Source: Endobacterium cereale (GTDB taxonomy: Bacteria; Pseudomonadota; Alphaproteobacteria; Rhizobiales; Rhizobiaceae). From it: a stretch of DNA of 64,000 nt. The notes below the pieces were generated by a model. The model was not told the DNA's origin. It did not search any database and saw nothing but the letters and a program-made list of their open reading frames with translations. A program made the translations under genes and the position numbers. Shown here piece after piece: positions 43,363 through 52,445 of this stretch (positions are counted from its first letter, which is position 1; each line of letters begins with the position of its first letter). The DNA lies in contig NZ_WIXI01000042.1 of NCBI RefSeq assembly GCF_009617585.1, positions 62,001 through 126,000 of the forward strand, in the 5' to 3' direction.

Positions 43363-44313
43363 TTACCCCCTTGCTTCTGCGATCACGGCACCGAGCGTGC
43401 GCTCGACCAGATCGATCTTGAACCGGTTATCGTCGGTGGGACGAGCGCCCTCGAGCAGAATGCCGGACGTTGCTCTCGCACCATTGGACAGTTCAGCGTC
43501 TGCTGCCTCCAAGCGCCACGGTTTCGGCGCCACGCCTCCCACCGCCACGCGCCCTCTCCCGTCAGGCTGGACCACGGCAGCGATGGAAACGAGTGCAAAA
43601 GCGTAGGATGCCCGGTCGCGCACCTTTCGGTAGATCTGTTTGCCGCCGATCGGCTTCGGCAAAACGACGGCCGTGATAAATTCGCCGTCTTCAAGCGCCG
43701 TCTCGATATGCGGCGCATCACCCGGCAGGCGATGGAAATCAGCAATCGGTATCGAGCGCGTCGCACCATCGCTTTTCACGGTTTCGATCTCGGCATCGAG
43801 CGCGCGCATGGCGACGGCCATATCGCTAGGATGCGTTGCGATACAGGCATCGCTCGTGCCGATCACGCCGAGCTGGCGCGTCACGCCGCCAATGGCGGAA
43901 CAGCCGGACCCCGCCAGCCTTTTGTTGCAGGGCTGGTTGGGATCGTAAAAGTAGGGACATCGCGTCCGCTGCAACAGATTACCGGCTGTCGTCGCCTTGT
44001 TGCGAAGCTGACCGGAAGCGCCGGCCACGAGCGCACGCGACAGAAGTCCGTAATCCCGCCGGACAGTTTCGTTTGCGGCCAGATCGGTATTGCGCACCAG
44101 CGCGCCGATACGTAGCCCACCTTCGGGCGTTGCCGCAATTTTATCCAAGCCGGTACCGTTTACGTCGATGAGATGCTGCGGCGTTTCGATCTCCAGCTTC
44201 ATCAAATCGAGAAGGTTGGTGCCGCCAGCAATATATTTGGCGCCGGGATTTTCGGCTGCGGCCCTTGCTGCCGCTTCCGCTGTCGAGGCGCGTTCATAGG
44301 TGAAGGCTTTCAT
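43363..44313 (-). CDS. FAD-binding subunit with extra 4Fe-4S site (PaoB/YagS-type)
   Basis: 316 residues starting [20 protein letters not shown]. The FAD loop is [40 protein letters not shown] is the second FAD motif. A Cys-rich insertion, [20 protein letters not shown] followed by CSAIGG, is the 4Fe-4S site that distinguishes PaoB from other xanthine-dehydrogenase FAD subunits. The C-terminal domain has [20 protein letters not shown]. The start at 44313 gives a 4-bp ATGA overlap with the iron-sulfur subunit gene. Confidence 0.92.
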   Translation of the reverse strand: MKAFTYERASTAEAAARAAAENPGAKYIAGGTNLLDLMKLEIETPQHLIDVNGTGLDKIAATPEGGLRIGALVRNTDLAANETVRRDYGLLSRALVAGASGQLRNKATTAGNLLQRTRCPYFYDPNQPCNKRLAGSGCSAIGGVTRQLGVIGTSDACIATHPSDMAVAMRALDAEIETVKSDGATRSIPIADFHRLPGDAPHIETALEDGEFITAVVLPKPIGGKQIYRKVRDRASYAFALVSIAAVVQPDGRGRVAVGGVAPKPWRLEAADAELSNGARATSGILLEGARPTDDNRFKIDLVERTLGAVIAEARG

Positions 44314-44966
44314 GGGCGTGCCTCCGCAACCTCGACAATGGCGTCGAGGATGTTGGAGTACGCCCCGCATCGACAGAGATTGCCGCTCATGCGCTCGCGA
44401 ATTTCGGCCTCCGAAATTTTTGCCTGTTGGGTCAGATCGGATGTGGCGTGGCTGGGAATATTGGCCCTGATCTCCTCCAGGACCGCCAGGGAGGAACAGA
44501 TCTGGCCGGGCGTGCAATAACCGCACTGAAACCCGTCATGCTTGACGAATGCTGCCTGCATCGGATGCAGATTACCGGGCGCGCCCAATCCTTCGATCGT
44601 CGTGACATTGTCGCCTTCATGCATGACAGCGAGCGTCAGACAGGCATTGATGCGCCGACCATCGACGAGAACGGTGCAGGCGCCACACTGCCCGTGGTCG
44701 CAGCCCTTTTTGGTACCGGTCATGTGAAGATGTTCACGCAGCGCATCGAGAAGCGTCGTACGGTTGTCGACGTTCAACTGCTGTTGCTCTCCATTCACCG
44801 TAAAGGAGACCTGGGTTTTGTAATCCGTACTGGTGCTGTAATCCATATCGCTCCCCATCGATTGTGCCGCCACGGGACTGGCGGCGTGTCCGCTTACCGC
44901 GACTGTCGCGGCTGATGAGATAAGCAGGTCTCGGCGTGAAAGTTCCAAATGAAGCGGGCTTGTCAC
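44310..44966 (-). CDS. 2Fe-2S subunit with TAT signal (PaoA/YagT-type)
   Basis: 218 residues. The GTG at 44966 has GGAGG six bases upstream and opens [20 protein letters not shown], a twin-arginine signal that exports the whole complex. Four Cys of the plant-type 2Fe-2S cluster are in [20 protein letters not shown] and INAC; the second cluster is in [20 protein letters not shown] and [11 protein letters not shown]. It is the first gene of a five-gene series with the FAD and Mo subunits, the XdhC factor and MocA. An upstream ATG at 45002 adds 12 residues with no ribosome site. Confidence 0.92.
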   Translation of the reverse strand: MTSPLHLELSRRDLLISSAATVAVSGHAASPVAAQSMGSDMDYSTSTDYKTQVSFTVNGEQQQLNVDNRTTLLDALREHLHMTGTKKGCDHGQCGACTVLVDGRRINACLTLAVMHEGDNVTTIEGLGAPGNLHPMQAAFVKHDGFQCGYCTPGQICSSLAVLEEIRANIPSHATSDLTQQAKISEAEIRERMSGNLCRCGAYSNILDAIVEVAEARP

Positions 44967-45156
44967 GTTCACCTCCGTGCTGAAGTCAGGCCCGCGCAGC
45001 ATTGCGGGCGTCTCACATCAAACAATACGGTTCAAGCGAGGGCTTCGTTCCGAAACGATCAGGCAAGGATGTCAGCAAGGCCATATGCGCCTCATTCATG
45101 AATGACGCTTCAGGGCGGCCCCGCTGATATCCCGTGAAGAACACCAAAGGAGAGGT

Positions 45157-45182
45157 GGAACGATCCCTCGCCCTCTTCCGTT
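45157..45182 (+). promoter_or_regulatory. EcfG-type stress promoter for osmC
   Basis: GGAAC at 45157-45161, 17 bases, CGTT at 45179-45182, about 34 bp before the OsmC start. It has the full -10 consensus and is the best match to the alphaproteobacterial EcfG promoter with clear gene context in the window. Confidence 0.65.
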
Positions 45183-45215
45183 GAACCATCTCCAACGACA
45201 AACGAGGAGATAATC

Positions 45216-45647
45216 ATGGCGATCAATAAAAGCGGTTCCGCGCACTGGGTCGGCGGCATCAAGGACGGCAAGGGCGAAATTTCGACCGAGAGCGGCGCGC
45301 TGAAAGCGCAGCCTTACGGCTTCAACACCCGTTTCGAGGGCGTGCCGGGCAGCAATCCGGAGGAACTGATCGGCGCAGCGCACGCCGCCTGCTTCACCAT
45401 GGCGCTGTCGAAAATTCTCGGTGAAGCCGGCTTTACGGCAACCGCACTCGATACCAAAGCAACGGTCACGCTGGACAAGGTCGGAGATGGGTTCGGCATC
45501 ACAGCCATCAAGCTCGATCTCACCGGCACCGTTCCCGGCACAGATGAGGCGACATTCAAGGAACTGGCAGAAAAGGCGAAAGCCGGATGCCCTGTTTCAA
45601 AGGCATTGGCGGCCGTGCCGATCAGCCTTACTGTTTCGTTTTCTTGA
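45216..45647 (+). CDS. osmC: OsmC-type peroxiredoxin
   Basis: 143 residues starting MAINKSGSAHWVGGIKDGKG. GALKAQPYGFNTRFEGVPGS and NPEELIGAAHAACFTMALSK hold the peroxidatic Cys near residue 59; LAEKAKAGCPVSKALAAVPI holds the resolving Cys near 126. Length and order are those of OsmC hydroperoxide reductases, cytosolic enzymes that reduce organic hydroperoxides. AGGAGAT precedes the ATG. An EcfG-type promoter lies upstream and a strong terminator follows, so it is a single-gene unit. Confidence 0.93.
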   Translation: MAINKSGSAHWVGGIKDGKGEISTESGALKAQPYGFNTRFEGVPGSNPEELIGAAHAACFTMALSKILGEAGFTATALDTKATVTLDKVGDGFGITAIKLDLTGTVPGTDEATFKELAEKAKAGCPVSKALAAVPISLTVSFS

Positions 45648-45652
45648 CAAAC

Positions 45653-45683
45653 AAGGCGACCGGCCATTGTGTCCGGTCGCCTT
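45653..45683 (+). terminator. Terminator after osmC
   Basis: AAGGCGACCGG at 45653-45663 pairs with CCGGTCGCCTT at 45673-45683 (11 pairs, 9-base loop), followed by TCAACG. It begins a few bases after the OsmC stop. Confidence 0.8.
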
Positions 45684-45764
45684 TCAACGCCGGGCAACGT
45701 CGCGCTTCGCGGCATCATCTGATCCAGAACCGTAAACCAGCGCGAATGTTAAGTCGGAGGAAAC

Positions 45765-46091
45765 TCAGCGAAGATGCTGAAGATCCACCAGGATTCGATG
45801 GATCTGGATACGCGCCGGCAATTCGATCAGCAATTCTGCATCACGCGGCAGATGATGAACCGCCACCGGATCGCCCTTGGTAAAGCTGGTCATTGAATCG
45901 ATGTCGGCCCAATAGGAGATGGTCGTAAACCACGTCTCCTCCTCACGATCCTCCCGCAAAAGCTGAACACCCAGCGCCGCCTTTTCAAGGGGCGGAACGC
46001 CATAAGCGCGGTTATATGCTTCGTATTCATCGGCTCGGTCTGGCCGGGTTCGGCCCCGCCAGATACGGGCAACTGCCGGTTTTTGTGCCAT
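45765..46091 (-). CDS. Antibiotic-biosynthesis-monooxygenase-like small protein
   Basis: A 108-residue protein, MAQKPAVARIWRGRTRPDRA, DEYEAYNRAYGVPPLEKAAL, GVQLLREDREEETWFTTISY, then WADIDSMTSFTKGDPVAVHH. The I-W-R-G-R-T start and W-x-D-x-x-S-M-x-x-F segment suggest the dimeric alpha/beta barrel (ABM) fold. Function unknown. It is the last of several small minus-strand genes between osmC and the FAD oxidoreductase. Confidence 0.75.
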   Translation of the reverse strand: MAQKPAVARIWRGRTRPDRADEYEAYNRAYGVPPLEKAALGVQLLREDREEETWFTTISYWADIDSMTSFTKGDPVAVHHLPRDAELLIELPARIQIHRILVDLQHLR

Positions 46092-46115
46092 GGCCCCGAT
46101 CTCGCTGCTGTCGTT

Positions 46116-46325
46116 TCAAGAGTTCATCGATTTCAGATGACTGACGACTTCCGCCTGTTTTTTGTCATCGAGAATCTCGACCTTTTCCTTCCAAAAGGCC
46201 GAGGCTGCATCTGGCTCGTCTTCCCATTGACGCGTGGAGACGACGTTGTCGTCCATCTTTGCCAGCCTTGTTCCGCCGAGCTTTTTATATTCCTTGGCAA
46301 GGTCCAATGCTTTTGCTTCTGTCAT
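46116..46325 (-). CDS. Small conserved-looking protein of unknown function
   Basis: 69 residues, MTEAKALDLAKEYKKLGGTR, LAKMDDNVVSTRQWEDEPDA, then ASAFWKEKVEILDDKKQAEV. It is soluble, acidic and probably helical. An in-frame ATG four codons earlier exists. It lies 24 bp upstream of the ABM-like gene on the same strand and may be co-transcribed. I do not recognise the family. Confidence 0.65.
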   Translation of the reverse strand: MTEAKALDLAKEYKKLGGTRLAKMDDNVVSTRQWEDEPDAASAFWKEKVEILDDKKQAEVVSHLKSMNS

Positions 46326-46400
46326 GACAGTCTCCATTGCTGGGTAATTCCTAACCGGCCTTCACTACCGCTTCGCGGACAGCAAAACCCGATCATGCCG

Positions 46401-46703
46401 TTACCGGCTGGTGATGTGGAGCGCTCCGGCGTCTCCAAGACTTCTCTGAACGGCCGAATACTGATTTGAGGTGATGTCTGCAGAGACTTCGATTTCACCT
46501 TTAATTGGTGCATCGCCGAGACGGCTCTCACCGGCGTCGCCACCTGATGGACGCGTGCCTACGGTATTTTTTTTATCGGCAGCCTGGATAAAAATGTCCG
46601 ACCTCGGCACACCGTGTTGCTGCACGAGATGCTCGACGGCGATATCAGCATCCGCTCGCGTCTCGAAAGTGGCCCGAATTGTCATCGTGCTGGTGTCAGC
46701 CAT
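46401..46703 (-). CDS. Small protein of unknown function, possibly stress related
   Basis: 100 residues, MADTSTMTIRATFETRADAD, IAVEHLVQQHGVPRSDIFIQ, then a polar region with a G-D-A-G-E-S-R-L-G-D-A-P stretch, and GEIEVSADITSNQYSAVQRS. The first 40 residues look like a ferredoxin-like fold seen in general-stress proteins. AAAGGAG precedes the ATG by 7 bases. No named function. Confidence 0.7.
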   Translation of the reverse strand: MADTSTMTIRATFETRADADIAVEHLVQQHGVPRSDIFIQAADKKNTVGTRPSGGDAGESRLGDAPIKGEIEVSADITSNQYSAVQRSLGDAGALHITSR

Positions 46704-46786
46704 TACAATCTCCTTTGGTTACAGTAACCAAACGCCGACAAGCACACATGGTTTCGAGGTCCGGCCATTGTTTTAGGCTGAAGATG

Positions 46787-47026
46787 TCAACCGCGCAGAA
46801 GACCGGCATTTTTTGCGGCACTTCGGAAGACAGCAGCAGCCACTTCGGAGTCGACTTGTCCTTCTGTCGCCTTGATGCAGACCTTCCGGGCTTTGCCGGC
46901 CTCGGTACACTCCTTGGGGAAATCATGAGACAAGGACACAAGCGCGTCCCGGCTGTTTCGCACGCAGCGGGGTCCACCTGAAACGTCGCTCAGGACTTGC
47001 ACGGGATGTTCCCAGAATTCGGTCAT
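46787..47026 (-). CDS. DUF982 family protein
   Basis: 79 residues, MTEFWEHPVQVLSDVSGGPR, CVRNSRDALVSLSHDFPKEC, then AVFRSAAKNAGLL. The P-V-x-V-x-x-x-x-G-x-x-R-x-V-x-x-x-x-D-A-L order is the DUF982 signature, a small family with many copies in rhizobial genomes and no known function. It is one of a series of small minus-strand genes. Confidence 0.8.
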   Translation of the reverse strand: MTEFWEHPVQVLSDVSGGPRCVRNSRDALVSLSHDFPKECTEAGKARKVCIKATEGQVDSEVAAAVFRSAAKNAGLLRG

Positions 47027-47103
47027 TTGTTATTCCAATCATTCATATGTACGGGCGAGCAGCGCGGCCTAACCAGCCTCAGCTCCGTTCCAGACAGCCG
47101 ACT

Positions 47104-47292
47104 TCAGAATGAGCCTGCCGCATAGGAAACGTTCAAAAATCCCTTTGCGTAGATGCCTGCCGAAAAAACAGCGGCAAACAGCGCAAGCGCTGGTACAAAA
47201 TCTTCAGCCAAGGTTCTTGTGCCGGCCATAACTGTGACTGCAACCTTACGCATTACCCCGACCTCGAAACTGTTTTTTCGTTCCGTCGACAT
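47104..47292 (-). CDS. Possible small membrane protein
   Basis: 62 residues, MSTERKNSFEVGVMRKVAVT, VMAGTRTLAEDFVPALALFA, then AVFSAGIYAKGFLNVSYAAG. One hydrophobic segment (VPALALFAAVFSAGIYA) suggests a membrane protein. CACGGAATT precedes the ATG, a weak ribosome site. No family recognised; it could be a chance frame. Confidence 0.45.
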   Translation of the reverse strand: MSTERKNSFEVGVMRKVAVTVMAGTRTLAEDFVPALALFAAVFSAGIYAKGFLNVSYAAGSF

Positions 47293-47411
47293 AATTCCGT
47301 GAGTAGCAATCAGTTCCCATGAATTTTGAGGTATATGCGCATTGGCAATAGCGACAGTCCAAATGGATGGTCGGGCATTGAATGCACGTTGCTCCCAAGC
47401 ATCGGAAAAGC

Positions 47412-48644
47412 CTATTCCGCGGGGAAAAGGTCCCAATCTGAATCCTTGGCGCCGAGAATGGCCGAAGATATGAGACTTGCCGCAATTTGCGAGAAGGTGA
47501 TGCCATTTCCGCCGTAGCCCATGGTCACGAACACGTTGCGCATGCCCGGCGCATGATCGATAATCGGAAGGCCGTTTGGGGTCACCCCGAAAGCTGCCGA
47601 CCATACGAAGTCGGGTCTGCCGATTGATATGCCGGTGAGGTCGTGAAGCTTTTCCGTAAGCGCCCTCACCTTCCCCTCGGTCTTACCGGCGTCCTTATAG
47701 GCCTCCGGGCTATCCTCATCTTCACCTCCGGCGATCACGCGACCGTCGGGCGTTGAGCGGAAATAGAGATATGGGTCAGCTCCCTCCCAGACGAGATAGT
47801 CGTCCAGCCATTCGGGTCGCTTCAGGTGCGGGCGGCTCGCCAAAGCCCAGGTCGAAATGATGGTGTGTTTCCGATTGGCGACGCCTTCGAGGAACTCATA
47901 GCCCGTGCAGAACACGATATTGCGCGCCGAGATTATCTGCCCCTGCGACGTCGCGACGAAAGCCGCACCGCTATGTTCACGCACATCCGTGATTTCGACA
48001 TCGGAGACGATCTCGACACCTTTTTGCCGAGCCTGACGCAACAAGCCGGCTGTCAGTTGCACGGGATTCGCCGATGCGGATATGGCGCTAACGATCGCAG
48101 CTTTTCGCGACGCGATGCCATATCGTTCTTCAAGTGCCACATGATCAACAAATTCGGCCTTGATACCGGCGCTCTTGCGCGCCTCCACTTCTTTTTTCAA
48201 AGCGCGAGCACCGTAGCTCTCGCCCGCGAGAAACAGGCTGCGCCGGCGTTCGAAGGAACATTGAATGTCGAGGTCGCGCACGATGCCTGAAAGCTCCTCG
48301 ACCGCGCGCGCGGACCGCCGCCAGACCCGCGCTGATTTTTCGGCTCCCATCTGTCGCTCAAGGCGATGGAGGGGAATGTCGATTTCATGCTGGATCATGG
48401 CGGTGCTTGCGGCGCTGCTGCCTCGCACCGGCATTCTGCGATCTATGATGAGCACGCTCAGATTTGTTCCCGACAATGCATGCGCCATGAGTGCACCGCT
48501 GATGCCGGCTCCGACGATGATAACGTCATATGTCCGCGCAGACGGGCTCTTGCGCGTGACAATCGAAGTTCGCGTTCCGGTCAGCCACAAAGGCTGATCC
48601 TGTCGCAGCTTCTGTTTATGGGTCAGGCTTTGGGGATTGTTCAA
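47412..48644 (-). CDS. FAD-dependent oxidoreductase of the DAO family
   Basis: 410 residues. The Rossmann FAD motif is YDVIIVGAGISGALMAHALS near residue 40, followed by LSVLIIDRRMPVRGSSAAST. ISARNIVFCTGYEFLEGVAN and PDFVWSAAFGVTPNGLPIID fit the DAO group (glycine oxidase, glycerol-3-phosphate dehydrogenase and relatives). RNVFVTMGYGGNGITFSQIA closes the FAD site. There is no signal peptide; an N-terminal extension of about 35 residues precedes the core. Substrate unknown. It is divergent from the ABC exporter gene. Confidence 0.88.
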   Translation of the reverse strand: MNNPQSLTHKQKLRQDQPLWLTGTRTSIVTRKSPSARTYDVIIVGAGISGALMAHALSGTNLSVLIIDRRMPVRGSSAASTAMIQHEIDIPLHRLERQMGAEKSARVWRRSARAVEELSGIVRDLDIQCSFERRRSLFLAGESYGARALKKEVEARKSAGIKAEFVDHVALEERYGIASRKAAIVSAISASANPVQLTAGLLRQARQKGVEIVSDVEITDVREHSGAAFVATSQGQIISARNIVFCTGYEFLEGVANRKHTIISTWALASRPHLKRPEWLDDYLVWEGADPYLYFRSTPDGRVIAGGEDEDSPEAYKDAGKTEGKVRALTEKLHDLTGISIGRPDFVWSAAFGVTPNGLPIIDHAPGMRNVFVTMGYGGNGITFSQIAASLISSAILGAKDSDWDLFPAE

Positions 48645-48946
48645 GTGAAAATTCCAGATGGGAATGGAGATTGGCTGATTTTGCCGGGTAACGGACGCGA
48701 TCGCCTATTGTTCCGCGCCCAAACATCTCTGCAAACAGGCATGACCAAAGCGGAACACAGCGTCATGCGGCGCGTTGTTGCGCCACCCACAACAGCGTGG
48801 GCCAGTTTCTGGATGCACTTGATGCCATCAGTTCGCACTACCCTGCAAAACTCCGTCAGCCAGCGCCCACACCACCAACTGGCCTGCTTCTGCTTCAGCT
48901 CGCTCAATGCGGCCCCCATGTATTTTCCGATCAGGAGAGCACGTTG
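48645..48946. other. 302-bp divergent region before the ABC exporter gene
   Basis: No convincing gene. At 48752 a plus-strand GGAAC is followed after 16 bases by CGTT, an exact EcfG pattern, 170 bp before the ABC start. One such match is about what chance would give in a window of this size, so I do not call it a promoter. The ABC frame stays open upstream to 48797 (GTG). Confidence 0.4.
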
Positions 48947-50812
48947 ATGTCCGCCACAGAAACGTCACCCGAAGCTCTCGACAGCAAGACCGACATGACA
49001 CCCGAAGAGGCTGAACGTGCTCGCAAGCGCTATCTGCTAAAACGCTTCTGGATAAGCGCGCGTGGTTACTGGAGCCGCAAGGGGGACCGGCTCGCCTGGC
49101 CCTGCACCATTGCGCTTCTCGTTCTGATCGGCATCAACGTTGCCTTCCAATACGGCATCAATGTCTGGAACCGCGAACTCTTCGACGCTATCGAACAACG
49201 CAATGCATCGACGGTCTACTATCTGGGCACCGTTTTTCCGTTGCTTGTGCTTGGCAGCGTGACGCTTGTTACCACCCAGGTTTTTGGCCGCATGATGATT
49301 CAGCGGCGTTGGCGGTCGTGGTTGACCAAGGCGCTGATTGCACGCTGGCTCGACCACGGACGCTATTATCAATTAAACCTCATCGGCGGTGATCATCAAA
49401 ACCCGGAGGCCCGCATCTCGGAGGATATGCGGATCGCAACCGAGGCCCCGGTCGATTTCGTTTCAGGTGTGATCTCGGCTTTCGTATCCGCATCGACGTT
49501 CATCGTCGTGCTCTGGACAATCGGCGGCGCACTGACCCTGCCCATTGCCGGGTCATATGTCACCATCCCCGGTTTTCTCGTCATCGCCGCAGTCATCTAT
49601 GCCACAGTTACATCGGGATCGATTGCCTTTATCGCTCGTCACTTTGTCCAGGTGTCCGAGGTAAAGAATCAGGTCGAGGCAGAGTTTCGTTATTCGCTGA
49701 CACGCGTGCGGGAAAACGGCGAGAGTATCGCGCTGCTGGGCGGCGAAGAGGAAGAACGCAACGAACTCGACCGCTCCTTCAAGACCGTTCGCAAACAATG
49801 GCGTCTGCTCGCGCATCAGTACATGCGGACGACGGTTGTCTCCCATGGCTCCCTGCTGATTGCGCCCGTCGTGCCCGTCCTGTTGTGCGCTCCCAAATTC
49901 CTTGATGGCAGCATGTCGCTTGGCGAGGTGATGCAGGCAGCATCCGCATTTACCATCGTGCAGACGGCCTTTGGCTGGCTTGTCGACAACTATCCGCGCC
50001 TTGCCGACTGGAATGCCTGTGCCCGGCGCGTCGCATCACTGATGATGTCGCTTGATGGGCTGGAGAAAGCCGAAGAGAGCGAAACGGTCGGACGCATCAA
50101 GCGTGGAGGGACTGAGGGGAACACCATTCTCAGCCTCAATGACCTATCCGTCTCGCTCGGCGACGGCACCGCCGTGGTCAAGGAAACAGAGGTCGAGATT
50201 GAGCCGGGTGAGCGGGTCCTCGTTGCCGGAGAGTCCGGTTCGGGCAAAAGCACTCTGGTTCGCGCCATTGCCGGGCTTTGGCCATGGGGCGATGGAAGCG
50301 TCAATTTTCGCGATGGTGCAAATCTCTTCATGCTGCCGCAAAAACCATACATTCCATCCGGGACACTCAAACGGGCCGTTGCCTACCCCCACGGGGCAGA
50401 CGAGTGGGATACGGAGACCATGACGACCGCACTCGAAAAGGTCGGGCTCGGTCATCTTGCCGACAAGCTTGAGGAAGATGCGCCATGGGACCACACATTA
50501 TCGGGTGGAGAAAAGCAGCGTCTGGCTTTCGCACGGTTATTGCTCCATCATCCCGAAATTGTCATCATGGACGAGGCAACTTCAGCCCTCGATGACAAAA
50601 GCCAGGACAAGATCATGCAGATGCTGATCGACGAGTTGCCTGATGTGACCATCGTCAGCGTCGGACACCGGACAGAACTGGAAGCATTCCATAGCCGCAA
50701 GATCACGCTCGAAAAACGTGAGGGCGGAGCGCGGCTGGTGAGCGACATCGACCTCATTCCACATGTCAGAAAACGGACGGTATTGTCACGGCTTCTGCCG
50801 CGGTCTCGGTGA
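48947..50812 (+). CDS. ABC transporter, fused permease-ATPase (YddA/SbmA-like)
   Basis: 621 residues. The permease half (residues about 30-340) starts RYLLKRFWISARGYWSRKGD and has DRLAWPCTIALLVLIGINVA, NVWNRELFDAIEQRNASTVY and TKALIARWLDHGRYYQLNLI, hallmarks of the ABC_membrane_2 family that includes SbmA/BacA peptide transporters. The ATPase half has Walker A in VAGESGSGKSTLVRAIAGLW, the signature TLSGGEKQRLAFARLLLHHP and Walker B IVIMDEATSALDD. The ATG at 48947 follows CAGGAGAGC. The substrate is unknown; peptides or lipid-like molecules are imported by relatives. Confidence 0.92.
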   Translation: MSATETSPEALDSKTDMTPEEAERARKRYLLKRFWISARGYWSRKGDRLAWPCTIALLVLIGINVAFQYGINVWNRELFDAIEQRNASTVYYLGTVFPLLVLGSVTLVTTQVFGRMMIQRRWRSWLTKALIARWLDHGRYYQLNLIGGDHQNPEARISEDMRIATEAPVDFVSGVISAFVSASTFIVVLWTIGGALTLPIAGSYVTIPGFLVIAAVIYATVTSGSIAFIARHFVQVSEVKNQVEAEFRYSLTRVRENGESIALLGGEEEERNELDRSFKTVRKQWRLLAHQYMRTTVVSHGSLLIAPVVPVLLCAPKFLDGSMSLGEVMQAASAFTIVQTAFGWLVDNYPRLADWNACARRVASLMMSLDGLEKAEESETVGRIKRGGTEGNTILSLNDLSVSLGDGTAVVKETEVEIEPGERVLVAGESGSGKSTLVRAIAGLWPWGDGSVNFRDGANLFMLPQKPYIPSGTLKRAVAYPHGADEWDTETMTTALEKVGLGHLADKLEEDAPWDHTLSGGEKQRLAFARLLLHHPEIVIMDEATSALDDKSQDKIMQMLIDELPDVTIVSVGHRTELEAFHSRKITLEKREGGARLVSDIDLIPHVRKRTVLSRLLPRSR

Positions 50813-50936
50813 ATTCGAAAGCGAGACGAAAATCGCAAGATAGCAATCGTGTTGATTGCCCCAAAAGGAGTTCCGGCGGAACTTTTATCGCGCAATCGAA
50901 TTCTTTCCATTCTTTAGGGGGCATTTGCGCGGAACC

Positions 50937-52445
50937 ATGGACCAGCACATCTTCAGGATCGGTAACAACGTCTCAACAACAGCAAAAGCCGAAAGCGTTT
51001 CATTCCTGATCGATGCGGCCGACTACTACTCGGAATTGGCCTGCGCCATACGATCCGCAAAGAAGCAGATCTGGATCGTCGGCTGGGATTTTCATGCGCA
51101 TCTTGCGCTCACTCCCGATCGAGAAGATCCGACATGGCTCGATGAGCTTCTGCTCGCGCAACTCGAAGCTTCGGATGATCTCGTCATCCACATTCTGGTC
51201 TGGGGAATGGGACCAATATATTCTGGAAAATCCCTAAAAATTTTCCGCAGAGAAGGCTTTTTGAGCCACCCTCGCGTCAAGATCTGTTTTGATTTCAAGC
51301 ACCCGTTTATGGCGTCTCATCACCAGAAGATCGTTTCGATCGACAGCGAGGTCGCATTCATGGGCGGCATCGACCTGACGGAGGGGCGCTGGGACGACAG
51401 CCGCCACCTCGCACGCAATCCACTGCGGGTCAAACGAGACGGAATACCATATGAGCCGGTCCACGATGTTCAGGTGCGGGTGACGGGCGAGGCCGCAACC
51501 GCAGTTCAGGATATAGCGCGTCAGCGGTGGCTGCGGGCAACCCGCGAGCAGGTGGCGAATGCCGAACGTAACACCGCGGCCTCACCGTGGCCTGTGAACA
51601 GACCCGCCGATCTGTCCGATGCGACGATTGCCCTCTCCCTGACCGATCCTCAAGCGAGAGGTGGCAAGTTCCAGTCCCTGGCTCTTGCGCTGGACGCCAT
51701 TGCCGCCGCAAAATCGCATATCTACATCGAGGCTCAGTATCTTGCGTCCTTTCGGGTCGCCCGGGCTCTTGCAGCCCGGTTGCAGAGCATGGATGCCCCC
51801 GAGATCGTAATCATCGTCACCCGCATATCGCATGGCTTTATCGAACGACAGATCATGGGCCGTAACCGAACCCGGATCATCCGCAAGCTGAAACGTCAGG
51901 ACCTCTATGATCGTCTCTGGGTAATGTATGCCGTTGTTGCGGATGAAGACAGCGCCAACAGCCAGGACATTCTCATCCATTCGAAGCTTATGATTGTCGA
52001 TGACGCGTTTTTGCGGATCGGCTCTTCGAACCTGAACAACCGATCAGAACGTTTTGACACGGAAGCCGATCTGTCGCTTGTCGCGACGAATGCCAGGGAC
52101 AAGAAGGCCATAGCCGGGTTACGCAACAGGCTGATGGCGGAGCATCTTGGCAGTTCTCCCGAGGTGATTTCCGCAGTATTCCGCAAGACAGGCTCGCTGC
52201 AGGCGGTCATTCGCGCAAACAACAGCTTGTCACGTGGCCTTCGACATTTCGATGTCGATCTCCAGCAGGGCTCAGTTTCACCCGCCCTTGCAACGCCTGT
52301 TGTCGATCCTTCGGAAAGGTCTCTGTTTCGCAGTCTGGTGCAGGGCGTCTGGCGAAAGACGTTAGCCCGCGGACGTTACGTCTTTCGCTTTTTTGGCCGG
52401 AATCGCGAACTCGCTTGCGGCAAGAAGGAGAAGGCCTCCCGCTAG
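50937..52445 (+). CDS. Phospholipase D/cardiolipin-synthase-like protein (ClsB/YbhO type)
   Basis: 502 residues starting MDQHIFRIGNNVSTTAKAES. Two HKD motifs are visible: ASHHQKIVSIDSEVAFMGGI near residue 145 and ILIHSKLMIVDDAFLRIGSS near 350, each H-x-K with the Asp and Gly-Ser/Gly-Gly pattern. DLTEGRWDDSRHLA and SSNLNNRSERFDTEADLSLV are typical of the ClsB group. Its 3' end overlaps the opposite-strand YbhN-like gene by 84 bp. E. coli has the order ybhP-clsB-ybhN as one operon; here the three genes lie together but in mixed orientation. Cardiolipin or other phosphatidyl transfer is the expected role. Confidence 0.88.
   Translation: MDQHIFRIGNNVSTTAKAESVSFLIDAADYYSELACAIRSAKKQIWIVGWDFHAHLALTPDREDPTWLDELLLAQLEASDDLVIHILVWGMGPIYSGKSLKIFRREGFLSHPRVKICFDFKHPFMASHHQKIVSIDSEVAFMGGIDLTEGRWDDSRHLARNPLRVKRDGIPYEPVHDVQVRVTGEAATAVQDIARQRWLRATREQVANAERNTAASPWPVNRPADLSDATIALSLTDPQARGGKFQSLALALDAIAAAKSHIYIEAQYLASFRVARALAARLQSMDAPEIVIIVTRISHGFIERQIMGRNRTRIIRKLKRQDLYDRLWVMYAVVADEDSANSQDILIHSKLMIVDDAFLRIGSSNLNNRSERFDTEADLSLVATNARDKKAIAGLRNRLMAEHLGSSPEVISAVFRKTGSLQAVIRANNSLSRGLRHFDVDLQQGSVSPALATPVVDPSERSLFRSLVQGVWRKTLARGRYVFRFFGRNRELACGKKEKASR

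Noticed and set aside
48752-48776. GGAAC-N16-CGTT upstream of the ABC exporter
   Set aside because: A perfect pattern, but 170 bp from the start codon, and about one such match is expected by chance in 64 kb.
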